The notes under the pieces: model-generated | What the model was told of the DNA's origin: nothing | The model's input: the letters and a program-made list of their open reading frames with translations, nothing else | Databases searched by the model: none | Source of the DNA: Chromobacterium piscinae | GTDB taxonomy: Bacteria; Pseudomonadota; Gammaproteobacteria; Burkholderiales; Chromobacteriaceae | Length of the DNA stretch: 48,178 nt | Assembly: GCF_021129175.1 (NCBI RefSeq) | Contig: NZ_JAJOHV010000053.1 | Coordinates: 1-48,178 of the forward strand | Direction: 5' to 3' | Shown: positions 20,455 to 27,908 of the stretch, in pieces | Layout of the letters: every line of letters starts with the position of its first letter | Numbering within the stretch: the first letter of the stretch is position 1 | Position numbers and translations under genes: made by a program

Positions 20455-20748
20455 ATGCGTATCGTGATGCTCGCCGCCGGCAGCGCGCTGCTGCTCGCCG
20501 GCTGCAACCAGCAACAGACCACTCAGCTGCAACAGGCCGCATCGGCCGCCATCGGCAGCGTGCACCAGGGCGTGGACAACGCCAGCGCGCCGCTCGGCCA
20601 GCTGAAGGACCAAGCCAGCGCCGCGATCGGCGCGGCCAAGCTGGCCGCCTCGGCCGCCGCCCAGAATCCGGAGGTGAAACAGCAGGTGGACAAGCTAAAG
20701 GAACAAGCATCGGCGCTCAAGGGAGCCATCCTGCCGAAGAAAGAATAG
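20455..20748 (+). CDS. Small Ala/Gln-rich lipoprotein
   Basis: The 97-residue product has a short lipoprotein signal peptide ending in the lipobox LLAG-C (Cys16 or so), and a mature part rich in Ala, Gln and Lys with predicted amphipathic helices (QLKDQASAAIGAAKLAAS). No domain is recognised. The asparagine after the cysteine suggests Lol-mediated transport to the outer membrane. AGGA lies eight bases upstream of the ATG. It is followed after 98 bases by the PTS EIIA gene; the two may be separate transcripts, because an AT-rich stretch with a repeated ATTTAGA (20782, 20793) lies between them. Confidence 0.75.
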   Translation: MRIVMLAAGSALLLAGCNQQQTTQLQQAASAAIGSVHQGVDNASAPLGQLKDQASAAIGAAKLAASAAAQNPEVKQQVDKLKEQASALKGAILPKKE

Positions 20749-20846
20749 CGTTAACGAGATTTTGATGTCCGGCCGCCGTTTATTTAGATTCAATTTAGAC
20801 ACGCCGACCTAGCATGAGCCTGCATCCACCACACAGGAGAAGGTCC

Positions 20847-21416
20847 ATGCAAACCCTGGCCGACATCTGTCACGGCAGCGACATCCTGCTGGACGTCGAC
20901 ATATCGAATAAACGCCAGCTGTTCGAATACGCCGCCCGCCAGTTGGGCCAGCGCCACGCGCTGAACGCGCCGGCGCTGCAAGCGGCGCTGCAGCAGCGTG
21001 AGGAAACCGGCAGCACGGCGCTGGGCCACGGCCTGGCGCTGCCGCACGCGCGCATCGCCGGCCTGGCCGACGTGCGCGCGCTGTTCCTCGGCCTGAAGCG
21101 CGGGCTGGATTTCGACGCCCTGGACGGAGAGCCGGTGCACAGCCTGCTGGTCTTGCTGCTGCCGCGCGACACCCGCGCCCCCCATCTGCAACTGCTGGCG
21201 GAGATCGCCCGTGTCTTCGGCGAGCGCCCATTCCGCGCCGAGCTGGCCGCCTGCCGCCTCCCAGACCAAGTCGACAGCCTGTTCCAGCGCTGGTCCGACC
21301 CCGAACCCAGCAACGATCCTCATTTCATGCTGGACAGCAACCGCTATTTCCTCGACGCCGAAGCCAGCCTGCGGCCCGATTACAGCGTGCGCCGCAAGGT
21401 GACGGCCCGCTTCTGA
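20847..21416 (+). CDS. Free-standing PTS EIIA (fructose/nitrogen type, PtsN-like)
   Basis: The start is the ATG at 20847 with AGGAGA nine bases upstream. The 189-residue protein has the EIIA-Fru/Ntr fold, and GHGLALPHARI carries the phosphorylatable His67. VHSLLVLLLPRDTRAPHLQLLAEIAR is the typical central part. The EIIA domain ends near residue 148; the last 40 residues (SNDPHFMLDSNRYFLDAEAS) are an extra tail. Such solitary EIIA proteins are usually regulatory, acting through protein contacts instead of sugar transport. No rpoN or hpf neighbour is present, so it is probably a second PtsN-like paralogue, not the canonical ptsN. Confidence 0.85.
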   Translation: MQTLADICHGSDILLDVDISNKRQLFEYAARQLGQRHALNAPALQAALQQREETGSTALGHGLALPHARIAGLADVRALFLGLKRGLDFDALDGEPVHSLLVLLLPRDTRAPHLQLLAEIARVFGERPFRAELAACRLPDQVDSLFQRWSDPEPSNDPHFMLDSNRYFLDAEASLRPDYSVRRKVTARF

Positions 21417-21483
21417 CCGTGACAGCGGAAAAACGCCTTTGCTAGGATGAGACGATGGCTCCATTTCTACGCAACAGGCCCGC

Positions 21484-22608
21484 ATGTCCAATTCCCTGCT
21501 GATCATGGTTTCGCTGGCGGTCGCCAGCATCGGTCTCATCACCTGGCAGCACAGCGTGCGCTCCGACCTCATCCGGGCGCGGCGCCGCTGGCTGCAGGCC
21601 TCGCTGCTGCTGGCCGTCGGCATGCTGGTGGAAGGCTATGTCGAACCCGGCAAGGGGGAGATGCTGCGGCTGGCGCTGGGCAGCGGCATGAGCAACGCCG
21701 GCATCGCGCTGCAACTGACCATCATTGCCCGCGTCACCGGATTGAAGCCACCCAACTGGCTATGGCTGGCCGTCGGCCTGGTTTCCACGCTGGACAAGCT
21801 GTTGCCCTACCGCCCGCTGATGCTGGTGCTGGAAAGCGCCGAGATTCCGCTGCTCTACCTGGCCGCGGCCTGGCTGTACCAACGCGCCGAGCGGCTGGTC
21901 AGCCGCAACCGCTTCAGCCCCACCGCGCTGTTGTTCCTGTTGGGCGCGCTGCTGTTCGTCTGGCGCGACGCCAGCGATTTCTACCTCAGGCTGCAAACCT
22001 CCGCCGCGCCCGACAGCCTAGACCAGCTGCACCAGCTGGCGCTGGCGTTCGCCGCCGCCGCCCAGGTATGTGGCGCGGTCGGCTTTCTCAACATCGTGCT
22101 GCAGCGCCAGCACAACCGGCTGGAGGACGCGGCCAACTTCGATCCGCTGACCGGCGCCGGCAACCGCCGCGCGCTGCAATACTGGCTGCGCACGCTGGAG
22201 GCATCGGTGGAGCGCGTCTGCGTGGTGATGCTGGACATCGACCATTTCAAATCGGTCAACGACCGCTACGGCCACCAGGCCGGCGACGCGGTGCTGCAGG
22301 TGCTGGCCGCCGTGCTGCGGGGCGGCATCCGCGACAACGATATGCTGATCCGCTATGGCGGCGAGGAGTTCTGCCTGCTGATGCCGGACGCGGACATCGA
22401 GGACGGGATGCTGGCGACGGAGCGGCTGCTGCAGGCCTTCCGCCAGCTGGCGCCGCTGCCCAAGCAACCGGAGCTGCGCTGCGCGTTCTCCGCCGGCGTG
22501 CATGAATGGCATTGCCGGCAACAGGACTTCGCCGACGCCCAGCAGAAAGCCGACCAAGCCTTGTATCTGGCCAAGCAATCGGGGCGCGACCAAGTGCGCC
22601 GGCTCTAG
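21484..22608 (+). CDS. Membrane-bound diguanylate cyclase (GGDEF)
   Basis: The 374-residue protein has about six or seven hydrophobic helices in the first 210 residues, then a GGDEF domain from NFDPLTGAGNRRAL onward. The active site is RYGGEEF near residue 291, with the metal ligand in VVMLDIDHFKSVND. The RxxD inhibitory site (RDND) lies exactly five residues before GGEEF, so product feedback by c-di-GMP is likely. It makes c-di-GMP from two GTP. The N-terminal membrane sensor is not one I can name with confidence. The gene ends in a 4-base overlap with the convergent diguanylate cyclase. Confidence 0.92.
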   Translation: MSNSLLIMVSLAVASIGLITWQHSVRSDLIRARRRWLQASLLLAVGMLVEGYVEPGKGEMLRLALGSGMSNAGIALQLTIIARVTGLKPPNWLWLAVGLVSTLDKLLPYRPLMLVLESAEIPLLYLAAAWLYQRAERLVSRNRFSPTALLFLLGALLFVWRDASDFYLRLQTSAAPDSLDQLHQLALAFAAAAQVCGAVGFLNIVLQRQHNRLEDAANFDPLTGAGNRRALQYWLRTLEASVERVCVVMLDIDHFKSVNDRYGHQAGDAVLQVLAAVLRGGIRDNDMLIRYGGEEFCLLMPDADIEDGMLATERLLQAFRQLAPLPKQPELRCAFSAGVHEWHCRQQDFADAQQKADQALYLAKQSGRDQVRRL

Positions 22609-23744
22609 CGGCCGACGACGGGCTGCTCCTCGCTGGCTTTTTCGCCGGCCTTGTCCGCCGGAGCGCTGGGCCCGGCTGCCAGATCCATCCGGTGACGCTG
22701 CTTCATCTCGTACATGCGCTGGTCAGCCTTGCCCAGCAGCTCTTCCGGCAGCACGAAATCATCGGGCCCGGTTTCCGCGCAGCCCGTGCTCAAGGTCAAG
22801 CCGGGCAGGGCCGCGGCCAGTTCGTCACTCAGGCGGACGAGAAAAACTTCCTCGGCCTGCTTGCGGTCGCAATTGGGCAGCACGATGCAGAATTCGTCGC
22901 CACCGTAGCGGAAGCAACTGTCCTCAAGGCGGGTGATGCGGCCGATGACCTCGCCCAGCATGCGCAACACCTCGTCGCCGCGCTGGTGGCCCTCGCTGTC
23001 GTTGAGCAGCTTGAAATCGTCCACGTCCAGGTATACCAGCGCCACCTTTTCGTAGCGGCGCTGGGCGCTGCGCAGCACCCGGGTCAGCGTCTCGTCCAGA
23101 TAACGGCGGTTGAGCAGGCCGGTCAAGGGATCCGTGCGCGATAGCTCCTCCAGCTGGCGGGTGCGCGTCGCCACCTTTTCCTCCAGCGCGCGCGCGTACT
23201 GCTCCGACTTATTGCGCGAGGTTTCGATCTCGGCCACCAGGCTGCGGATATAGGTTTCGAACACCAGCGCCACGTCGAACATCATCAGCTTGTCCAGCGC
23301 CAGCAGCGTATGCTGCCGCACCTCGGACTCCGGTATCAGCTCGGTGAGCTTTTCCGCCAGCAGGAACTTCAGCGAATCCACCGCCGCCAAGTAAAGCTTG
23401 GGCTCCACGCCGATGCGCTTGTGCACCAGGCCGATGCGCAGGCGGATATTGACGTATTCCAGGTCGTAAATGCCGCTGAACAGGTCTACTACGTAGCGGC
23501 GCTGCGCCGCGCGCAGCCGCTGCAGGGTGTCGGCGTCGCCGATCAGCAGCGCGATCTCCGGCGTGCTGGTTTGCAGCTCGTAGAAACGGGTCACCAGTTC
23601 TTCCAGATGCGACTCCACCAGCGTGCCCGCGGCGTGCAGCAGCATTTCGTCGCGCGGCTCCAGGGCGAACAGATGTTTGCGCTGCTCGATTTCGAACTCG
23701 GTGATGCGCAGCTGTTCCAGCAGGGTCTGATCGGTTTGTTTCAT
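22605..23744 (-). CDS. Globin-coupled diguanylate cyclase
   Basis: This 379-residue soluble protein joins an N-terminal globin-coupled sensor to a GGDEF domain. RLRIGLVHKRIGVEPKLYLA around residues 101-120 carries the proximal heme histidine (His108) with the IG-x-EPK motif of globin-coupled sensors. A linker helix (RNKSEQYARALEEKVATRTR) leads to SRTDPLTGLLNRRYL and the active site YGGDEF (GGDEF at 281-285). The inhibitory RxxD (RLED) is present five residues before it. It should report oxygen as c-di-GMP, as DosC of E. coli or BpeGReg of Bordetella do. A C-terminal tail of about 25 residues is Ala/Lys/Glu-rich. GGGGAACGGG precedes the ATG. Confidence 0.9.
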   Translation of the reverse strand: MKQTDQTLLEQLRITEFEIEQRKHLFALEPRDEMLLHAAGTLVESHLEELVTRFYELQTSTPEIALLIGDADTLQRLRAAQRRYVVDLFSGIYDLEYVNIRLRIGLVHKRIGVEPKLYLAAVDSLKFLLAEKLTELIPESEVRQHTLLALDKLMMFDVALVFETYIRSLVAEIETSRNKSEQYARALEEKVATRTRQLEELSRTDPLTGLLNRRYLDETLTRVLRSAQRRYEKVALVYLDVDDFKLLNDSEGHQRGDEVLRMLGEVIGRITRLEDSCFRYGGDEFCIVLPNCDRKQAEEVFLVRLSDELAAALPGLTLSTGCAETGPDDFVLPEELLGKADQRMYEMKQRHRMDLAAGPSAPADKAGEKASEEQPVVGR

Positions 23745-23795
23745 CCCGTTCCCCAGGACGACGGTATCACCTTAAAGCTATATGCCGGTTTGGCG

Positions 23796-25271
23796 CTATT
23801 CAATCCCGGCAACTACCTTTTCCGCGGCGAAACTGGCCATCTGTCCACGCAGGGCCCGTGCCAGCCGCGCCACGCCCTGCCGCAGCCTAGCGCCCTCCAG
23901 GTCGGCGTAGCACAGGCGGAGGCCGGGCTCCGGACTGCCGTCGCCGGTGAAATGGCTGCCGGGCAGAATCTTCACGCCGTGCCGGCGGGCGTCGGCCACC
24001 AGCCGGTCCATGTCCAGCCGGGGGTCGAACCGCAGCCAGACGGCCAGGCCGCCGGCCGGCAGCTCGAATTCGGCGAGGCCGGCCAACTCTCGGTCCAGCG
24101 CCTCAGCCAGCGTTTGCCGCCGCTCCCGGTACACCCGCCAGGCGCGGCGCAAATGGCGCTTCAGCTCGCCGTGGTCCATCAGCTCGGCCACCGCCTGCTC
24201 GGTCACCGGATTGCCCTGCCGGTCTATCAGCAGGATGTTGTCGACGCAGCGCGCGATCAGCTCCGCCGACGCCACCACGTAACCCACCCTCAATCCCGGC
24301 GCCAGCACCTTGGACAGCGAGCCGACGTAGACCACGCGCCGGCCGCCGGGCAGGCTGGCCAGCGGCGGCATCGGTCGGTGATCGAAGTGGAACTCGTGGT
24401 CGTAATCGTCCTCGATGATGTGGAAATCGTAGCGCTCGGCCAAAGCCAACAGTTGCAGCCGGCGCTCGGCCGGCATCATTAAGGTGGTGGGAAACTGGTG
24501 GTGGGGGGTCAGATACACCGCCTTCACCGGATGGCCGCGGCACAAGTCTTCCAGCGCATCCGGCAGCATGCCGTGGCCGTCGCAGGCCACGTCCAGGCAC
24601 TGCGCGCCCTGCGAGCGGAAGGCGTTGCGCGCCGACGGATAGCTGAGGCGGTCCAACGCTACCGCGTCGCCCGGTTTCAGCAGCGCCTTGCCGGCCAGGT
24701 AGATGCCCATCAGGCTGCCGCGCGCCAGGCAGAGATTGTCCAGCGTCGCGGTCAGGCCGCGCTCCATCGTCAGCATGCGCAGCAGCGCGCGGCGCAGGCC
24801 GATCTCGCCGCGCGGATCGCCATAGGCCAGCCGGCCGGAGCGGGCGGTGGCGATCAGCGCGCGGCGGTAGGCGCGCCCCAGCGCGTCGAAGGGGATCAGC
24901 CGCGAATCCGGCACGTTTTCAGAAAAGTCGATCAGGTCGCCGTCCGCTGCCGCATCCTCCCAGTCCGCCGGCGGCAAGGCCTCTCCAGCCACCGGTTCCC
25001 GCAGCGGGGGCGGCAGCGAAGCGGCGACGAAAGTGCCGCGCCGGCCCTCGGCGCTGACCCAGCCCTGGGCCGCCAGCTCCTCGTAGGCCAGCACTACCGT
25101 CTTGCGGTTGATCGCCAGCCGCTCCGCCAGCTCGCGGCTGCCGGGCAGCGCGGAGCCGGGCGCCAGGCGTCCGCGCTGCACCGCGTCGGCGATCTGCCGC
25201 ACGATCTGCAAATGCAATGGTAGGGCGCCGTCGCGCGCCACGCTCAACAGAAAGGGCCAGGGTCTCAACAT
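23796..25271 (-). CDS. MocR-family (GntR/aminotransferase) transcription regulator
   Basis: The protein combines a GntR-type winged helix (QIADAVQRGRLAPGSALPGS, LAINRKTVVLAYEELAAQGW) with a fold-type-I aminotransferase-like domain. YVGSLSKVLAPGLRVGYVV holds the PLP lysine and HIIEDDYDHEFHF the PLP-contacting aspartate. MocR proteins sense PLP, GABA or related amino compounds. The ATG at 25271 is preferred over 25277 because GGGAG is seven bases before it but only one base before the other. It faces the reductase operon across a short region with three ACTGGTCC-like half-sites, so it very likely controls that operon. Confidence 0.93.
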   Translation of the reverse strand: MLRPWPFLLSVARDGALPLHLQIVRQIADAVQRGRLAPGSALPGSRELAERLAINRKTVVLAYEELAAQGWVSAEGRRGTFVAASLPPPLREPVAGEALPPADWEDAAADGDLIDFSENVPDSRLIPFDALGRAYRRALIATARSGRLAYGDPRGEIGLRRALLRMLTMERGLTATLDNLCLARGSLMGIYLAGKALLKPGDAVALDRLSYPSARNAFRSQGAQCLDVACDGHGMLPDALEDLCRGHPVKAVYLTPHHQFPTTLMMPAERRLQLLALAERYDFHIIEDDYDHEFHFDHRPMPPLASLPGGRRVVYVGSLSKVLAPGLRVGYVVASAELIARCVDNILLIDRQGNPVTEQAVAELMDHGELKRHLRRAWRVYRERRQTLAEALDRELAGLAEFELPAGGLAVWLRFDPRLDMDRLVADARRHGVKILPGSHFTGDGSPEPGLRLCYADLEGARLRQGVARLARALRGQMASFAAEKVVAGIE

Positions 25272-25288
25272 CGGCATGCTCCCGCTTC

Positions 25289-25331
25289 TGGACCAGTTTA
25301 TTTTATAAAAACTGGATGTTTTTACCGGTCC
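25289..25331. promoter_or_regulatory. MocR-type half-sites in the divergent promoter
   Basis: Three related octamers sit in the gap: ACTGGTCC on the minus strand (25290-25297), ACTGGATG on plus (25311-25318) and ACCGGTCC on plus (25324-25331). The tract TTTATTTTATAAAA between them could hold -10 elements. MocR proteins often bind such repeated half-sites between divergent genes. Confidence 0.55.
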
Positions 25332-25384
25332 AATGGCTGGCTAGCATAAGCCCATTCACATGACGGACCAAGATGGGAGGCCGA

Positions 25385-26431
25385 ATGGGCGAACTCTATT
25401 CCTACACGCTGGCGGGCATCCAGCCGCTGGGGCCGCAAACGCTGCGGCTGGATCTGCGGCCCGGCGACGGCCGCGGGATGCCGATCGCAGCCGGACAATA
25501 TTTCAGTCTGCGCCTGCAGGACGGAACCGCACGCAGCTATTCGCTGGCCTGCGCGCCGCGCGCGGACGGCGGCCTGGAAGCCCATATCCGGCTGCGCGAC
25601 GGCGGCCGCTGCTCGGAGTGGCTGCGCCGCGAGGCCCTGCCTGGACAAAGCCTGCAATTGTCCGGCCCCTACGGCGATTGCACATGGCGCGCCGCGGCGC
25701 CGGGCGAACAGGTGTTGATGCTAGCCACCGGCACCGGCATCGCGCCGCTGTACGCGATGCTAGCCGCGCTGGACGCGGAAGGAGGCGACTGGCCGGCCAT
25801 CTCCCTGTACTGGGGCGGCTGCCGCCCCGAAGAACTGTACCTGTCCGACGAATTGGCAGAACTGGCCGCGCGCCGCCATTCTTTCCGCTTCACGCCGGTG
25901 CTGAGCGACGCGCCGCCGGATTGGCGAGGCCGTCGCGGCCGCGCGCAGTACGCCGCCGCCGCCGACCATCCCAACCTGGACGGCGCCCGGGTTTACGCTT
26001 GCGGCGCGCCGGCGATGGTGGACGACGCGCGCCGCTTGTTGACCGAGCGCTGCGCGCTGCCGGCCGAATGCTTCCACGCCGACGCCTTCATCCCCGCCCT
26101 GACCGCCGCCCCCGCCGAAACCGGGGAACTGACGGTGCGCTGGCGGCAGCCGGACAATGGTTGGCAGAGCCTGGCGGCCGCTTCCGGCGGACGCCTAGTC
26201 GACACGCTGGCGGCGGCCGAACTGGTATTGCCGGTGTGCGGCGGCGAAGCGTCCTGCGGCGCCTGCCGCGTCGCCGTCCACCCAGACTGGCTGGACCGGC
26301 TGCCCCCGCCCGGGCGCAAGGAGCAACGGCTGCTGTCCTCGCTGGACGGCGCGCATCCCCGCCACCGACTGGCCTGCCAGATCGTGCTCGCCGCCGCGCT
26401 GGACGGTCTGCAATTAAGCAAACATCCCTAA
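25385..26431 (+). CDS. Flavin reductase fused to a C-terminal [2Fe-2S] ferredoxin domain
   Basis: The start is the ATG at 25385 with GGGAGG four bases upstream. Residues 1-235 form a ferredoxin-NADP reductase module: RSYSLA for flavin at 50-55, GTGIAPLYAM for nucleotide at 116-125, YACGAP at 204-209. Residues 245-348 form a [2Fe-2S] domain with cysteines 285, 291, 294 and 331. The spacing C-x5-C-x2-C-x36-C is that of adrenodoxin-type ferredoxins, while the common fused reductases use C-x4-C-x2-C-x29-C. It passes electrons from NAD(P)H to an unknown oxygenase or other acceptor; none is encoded beside it. It heads an operon with an M24 peptidase and a cyclotransferase-like gene. Confidence 0.86.
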   Translation: MGELYSYTLAGIQPLGPQTLRLDLRPGDGRGMPIAAGQYFSLRLQDGTARSYSLACAPRADGGLEAHIRLRDGGRCSEWLRREALPGQSLQLSGPYGDCTWRAAAPGEQVLMLATGTGIAPLYAMLAALDAEGGDWPAISLYWGGCRPEELYLSDELAELAARRHSFRFTPVLSDAPPDWRGRRGRAQYAAAADHPNLDGARVYACGAPAMVDDARRLLTERCALPAECFHADAFIPALTAAPAETGELTVRWRQPDNGWQSLAAASGGRLVDTLAAAELVLPVCGGEASCGACRVAVHPDWLDRLPPPGRKEQRLLSSLDGAHPRHRLACQIVLAAALDGLQLSKHP

Positions 26432-26450
26432 CCCGACAAGGAACACAAGC

Positions 26451-27137
26451 ATGGAACAAACCTGTCTGCAGCAAGAAGCCGTCGGCGCCGCCTTCGACCG
26501 CGATGCGATGCTGGACGTGCGCCGCCGCACGCTGAAAGCGGTCCGCGACATCGCCGCCAACGTTAGCCCCGGCATGCTGGAAGAGGACGCGGTGGAAATG
26601 GCACGCGACGTGCTGGCCGAAGCCGGCATGTTGCGCGGCTGGCACGACGTCTATGTGCGCTTCGGCCGCAACACGCTGAAAACCTTCGGCGCGGCGTCGG
26701 AACCGGATACCCGGCTGGGCGACGACGACATCTTCTTCGTCGACATCGGCCCGGTATGGAAGCAATGGGAAGGCGACGGCGGCGACACCTTCGTCACCGG
26801 CGCCGATCCGGAACGAGCGCGCTGCGCCGCCGATGCCCGCGCGATCTTTCATGAAGTGCGGGCAAAATGGCTGGAAGAGCGCAGCAGCGGGCGCGAGCTG
26901 TACCACTACGCCGAAGACTGCGCGCGCCGCCGCGGCTGGGAACTGAATCTGGACCTGTCCGGCCACCGGCTGGCGGATTTTCCCCACGCGGCCATCCACA
27001 AGGGCGCGCTGGCCGACTTCGACCACGCGCCGAGCGAGCTGCTATGGGTGCTCGAAATCCACATCCGCCACCCATCCGAACCCTACGGCGCATTCTTCGA
27101 AGACCTGCTGCTGGAGGATGGCCACTTCACTCGATAA
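26451..27137 (+). CDS. M24-family metallopeptidase (aminopeptidase P/creatinase fold)
   Basis: The 228-residue protein is a single pita-bread domain without the N-terminal domain of full aminopeptidase P. All five metal ligands can be placed: Asp98 (FFVDIGP), Asp112 (GDGGDTF), His172 (LSGHRL), Glu202 (LEIHI) and Glu217 (FFEDLLL), so it should be active. Candidate reactions are cleavage of Xaa-Pro peptides or an amidinohydrolase or lyase activity. The gene starts 20 bases after the reductase stop with AAGGAA nearby. The linkage with a MocR regulator suggests catabolism of an amino compound or peptide. Substrate unknown. Confidence 0.85.
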   Translation: MEQTCLQQEAVGAAFDRDAMLDVRRRTLKAVRDIAANVSPGMLEEDAVEMARDVLAEAGMLRGWHDVYVRFGRNTLKTFGAASEPDTRLGDDDIFFVDIGPVWKQWEGDGGDTFVTGADPERARCAADARAIFHEVRAKWLEERSSGRELYHYAEDCARRRGWELNLDLSGHRLADFPHAAIHKGALADFDHAPSELLWVLEIHIRHPSEPYGAFFEDLLLEDGHFTR

Positions 27138-27153
27138 ACAACGGGAGCTTGAT

Positions 27154-27489
27154 ATGCCTAAACTGTTTTCCTACGGCACGCTGCGGCAGGACGCGGTGCA
27201 ATTGGCCGCCTTCGGCCACCTGCTCGCCGGCCGCACCGCCGCATTGCCCGGCTACCGCCTCGACTGGCTGTCCATTGTCGATCCCGCCGTGGTGGCCGCC
27301 AGCGGCAAGAATGTCCACCCCATCGTCCGCTATAGCGGACAAGCGGCAAACCGGGTGCCCGGCGCGGTGTTCGACATCAGCGACGCGGAACTGGCGCAGG
27401 CCGACCGCTACGAGGCGGCCGATTACCGCCGCATCGAGGCCCGGCTCGACAACGGCGAGCGCGCCTGGGTCTACGTCGCCGCCGAATAG
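27154..27489 (+). CDS. Gamma-glutamylcyclotransferase-like (AIG2/GGCT fold) protein
   Basis: The start is the ATG at 27154 with GGGAG seven bases upstream; the frame opens earlier inside the M24 gene. The 111-residue protein begins with the GGCT marker KLFSYGTLR and has LPGYRLDWLSI, GAVFDISDAELAQADRYEAADYRR with the proposed catalytic glutamate region, and a final VYVAAE strand. GGCT enzymes release 5-oxoproline from gamma-glutamyl amines or peptides. It is the last gene of the reductase-M24 operon, 16 bases after the M24 stop, which hints at gamma-glutamyl or proline-related peptide metabolism. Confidence 0.85.
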   Translation: MPKLFSYGTLRQDAVQLAAFGHLLAGRTAALPGYRLDWLSIVDPAVVAASGKNVHPIVRYSGQAANRVPGAVFDISDAELAQADRYEAADYRRIEARLDNGERAWVYVAAE

Positions 27490-27512
27490 CCGCAGCGGAT
27501 CAGGTAGGGCGA

Positions 27513-27561
27513 CGAGAGGCGGCTTATCCACAGTCCCCTCTCGTTCTCAGATTTATCCACA
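27513..27561. other. Convergent-gene spacer with a hairpin and two DnaA boxes
   Basis: Two perfect TTATCCACA 9-mers lie on the plus strand at 27524-27532 and 27553-27561. The first sits in the loop of an inverted repeat, CGAGAGG (27513-27519) with CCTCTCG (27537-27543). The hairpin may terminate the reductase operon. Confidence 0.55.
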
Positions 27562-27565
27562 AGCC

Positions 27566-27805
27566 CTAGGCTTCGCCCTGCTGCAGCAATACCGACAGCT
27601 CATCTGCCGCCTCGCTCCACTCGGCGTCGCACTCCAAAGCCTGGCGCAAGAAAGCGGCCTGGGCCGGCGTCCAGAACGGCGCCTCGGCCAAGGCGACGCG
27701 CGGCGGCAGCGGGTGGCTGGAGATGAAGGCCCGGATGTCGGCGGGCTCGTCCGGCAAGCCCAGCTGGCGAAACAGTCCGGGCAACAAATGATTGCTGGTG
27801 TCCAT
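27566..27805 (-). CDS. DUF2789-family small protein
   Basis: The 79-residue protein matches the DUF2789 pattern: an N-terminal MDTSNHLLPGLFRQLGLP, then IRAFISSHPLP and APFWTPAQAAFLRQALECDA, ending in a DEL-SVLL helix. It is soluble and mainly helical, with no known function. The ATG at 27805 has AGGGAG six bases upstream; a second ATG lies directly before it at 27808. It is transcribed downstream of the Spo0M-like gene, about 100 bases after it, on the same strand. Confidence 0.82.
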   Translation of the reverse strand: MDTSNHLLPGLFRQLGLPDEPADIRAFISSHPLPPRVALAEAPFWTPAQAAFLRQALECDAEWSEAADELSVLLQQGEA

Positions 27806-27908
27806 CATCGACTCCCTAAGGTGGCTCCACCTCCTCATGCTAGACCGCCTCCGCCGCCTCTGTCCCACGGCGAACGCCTAATCAGCCCCATCGGCCGGTT
27901 TTCCGCGC

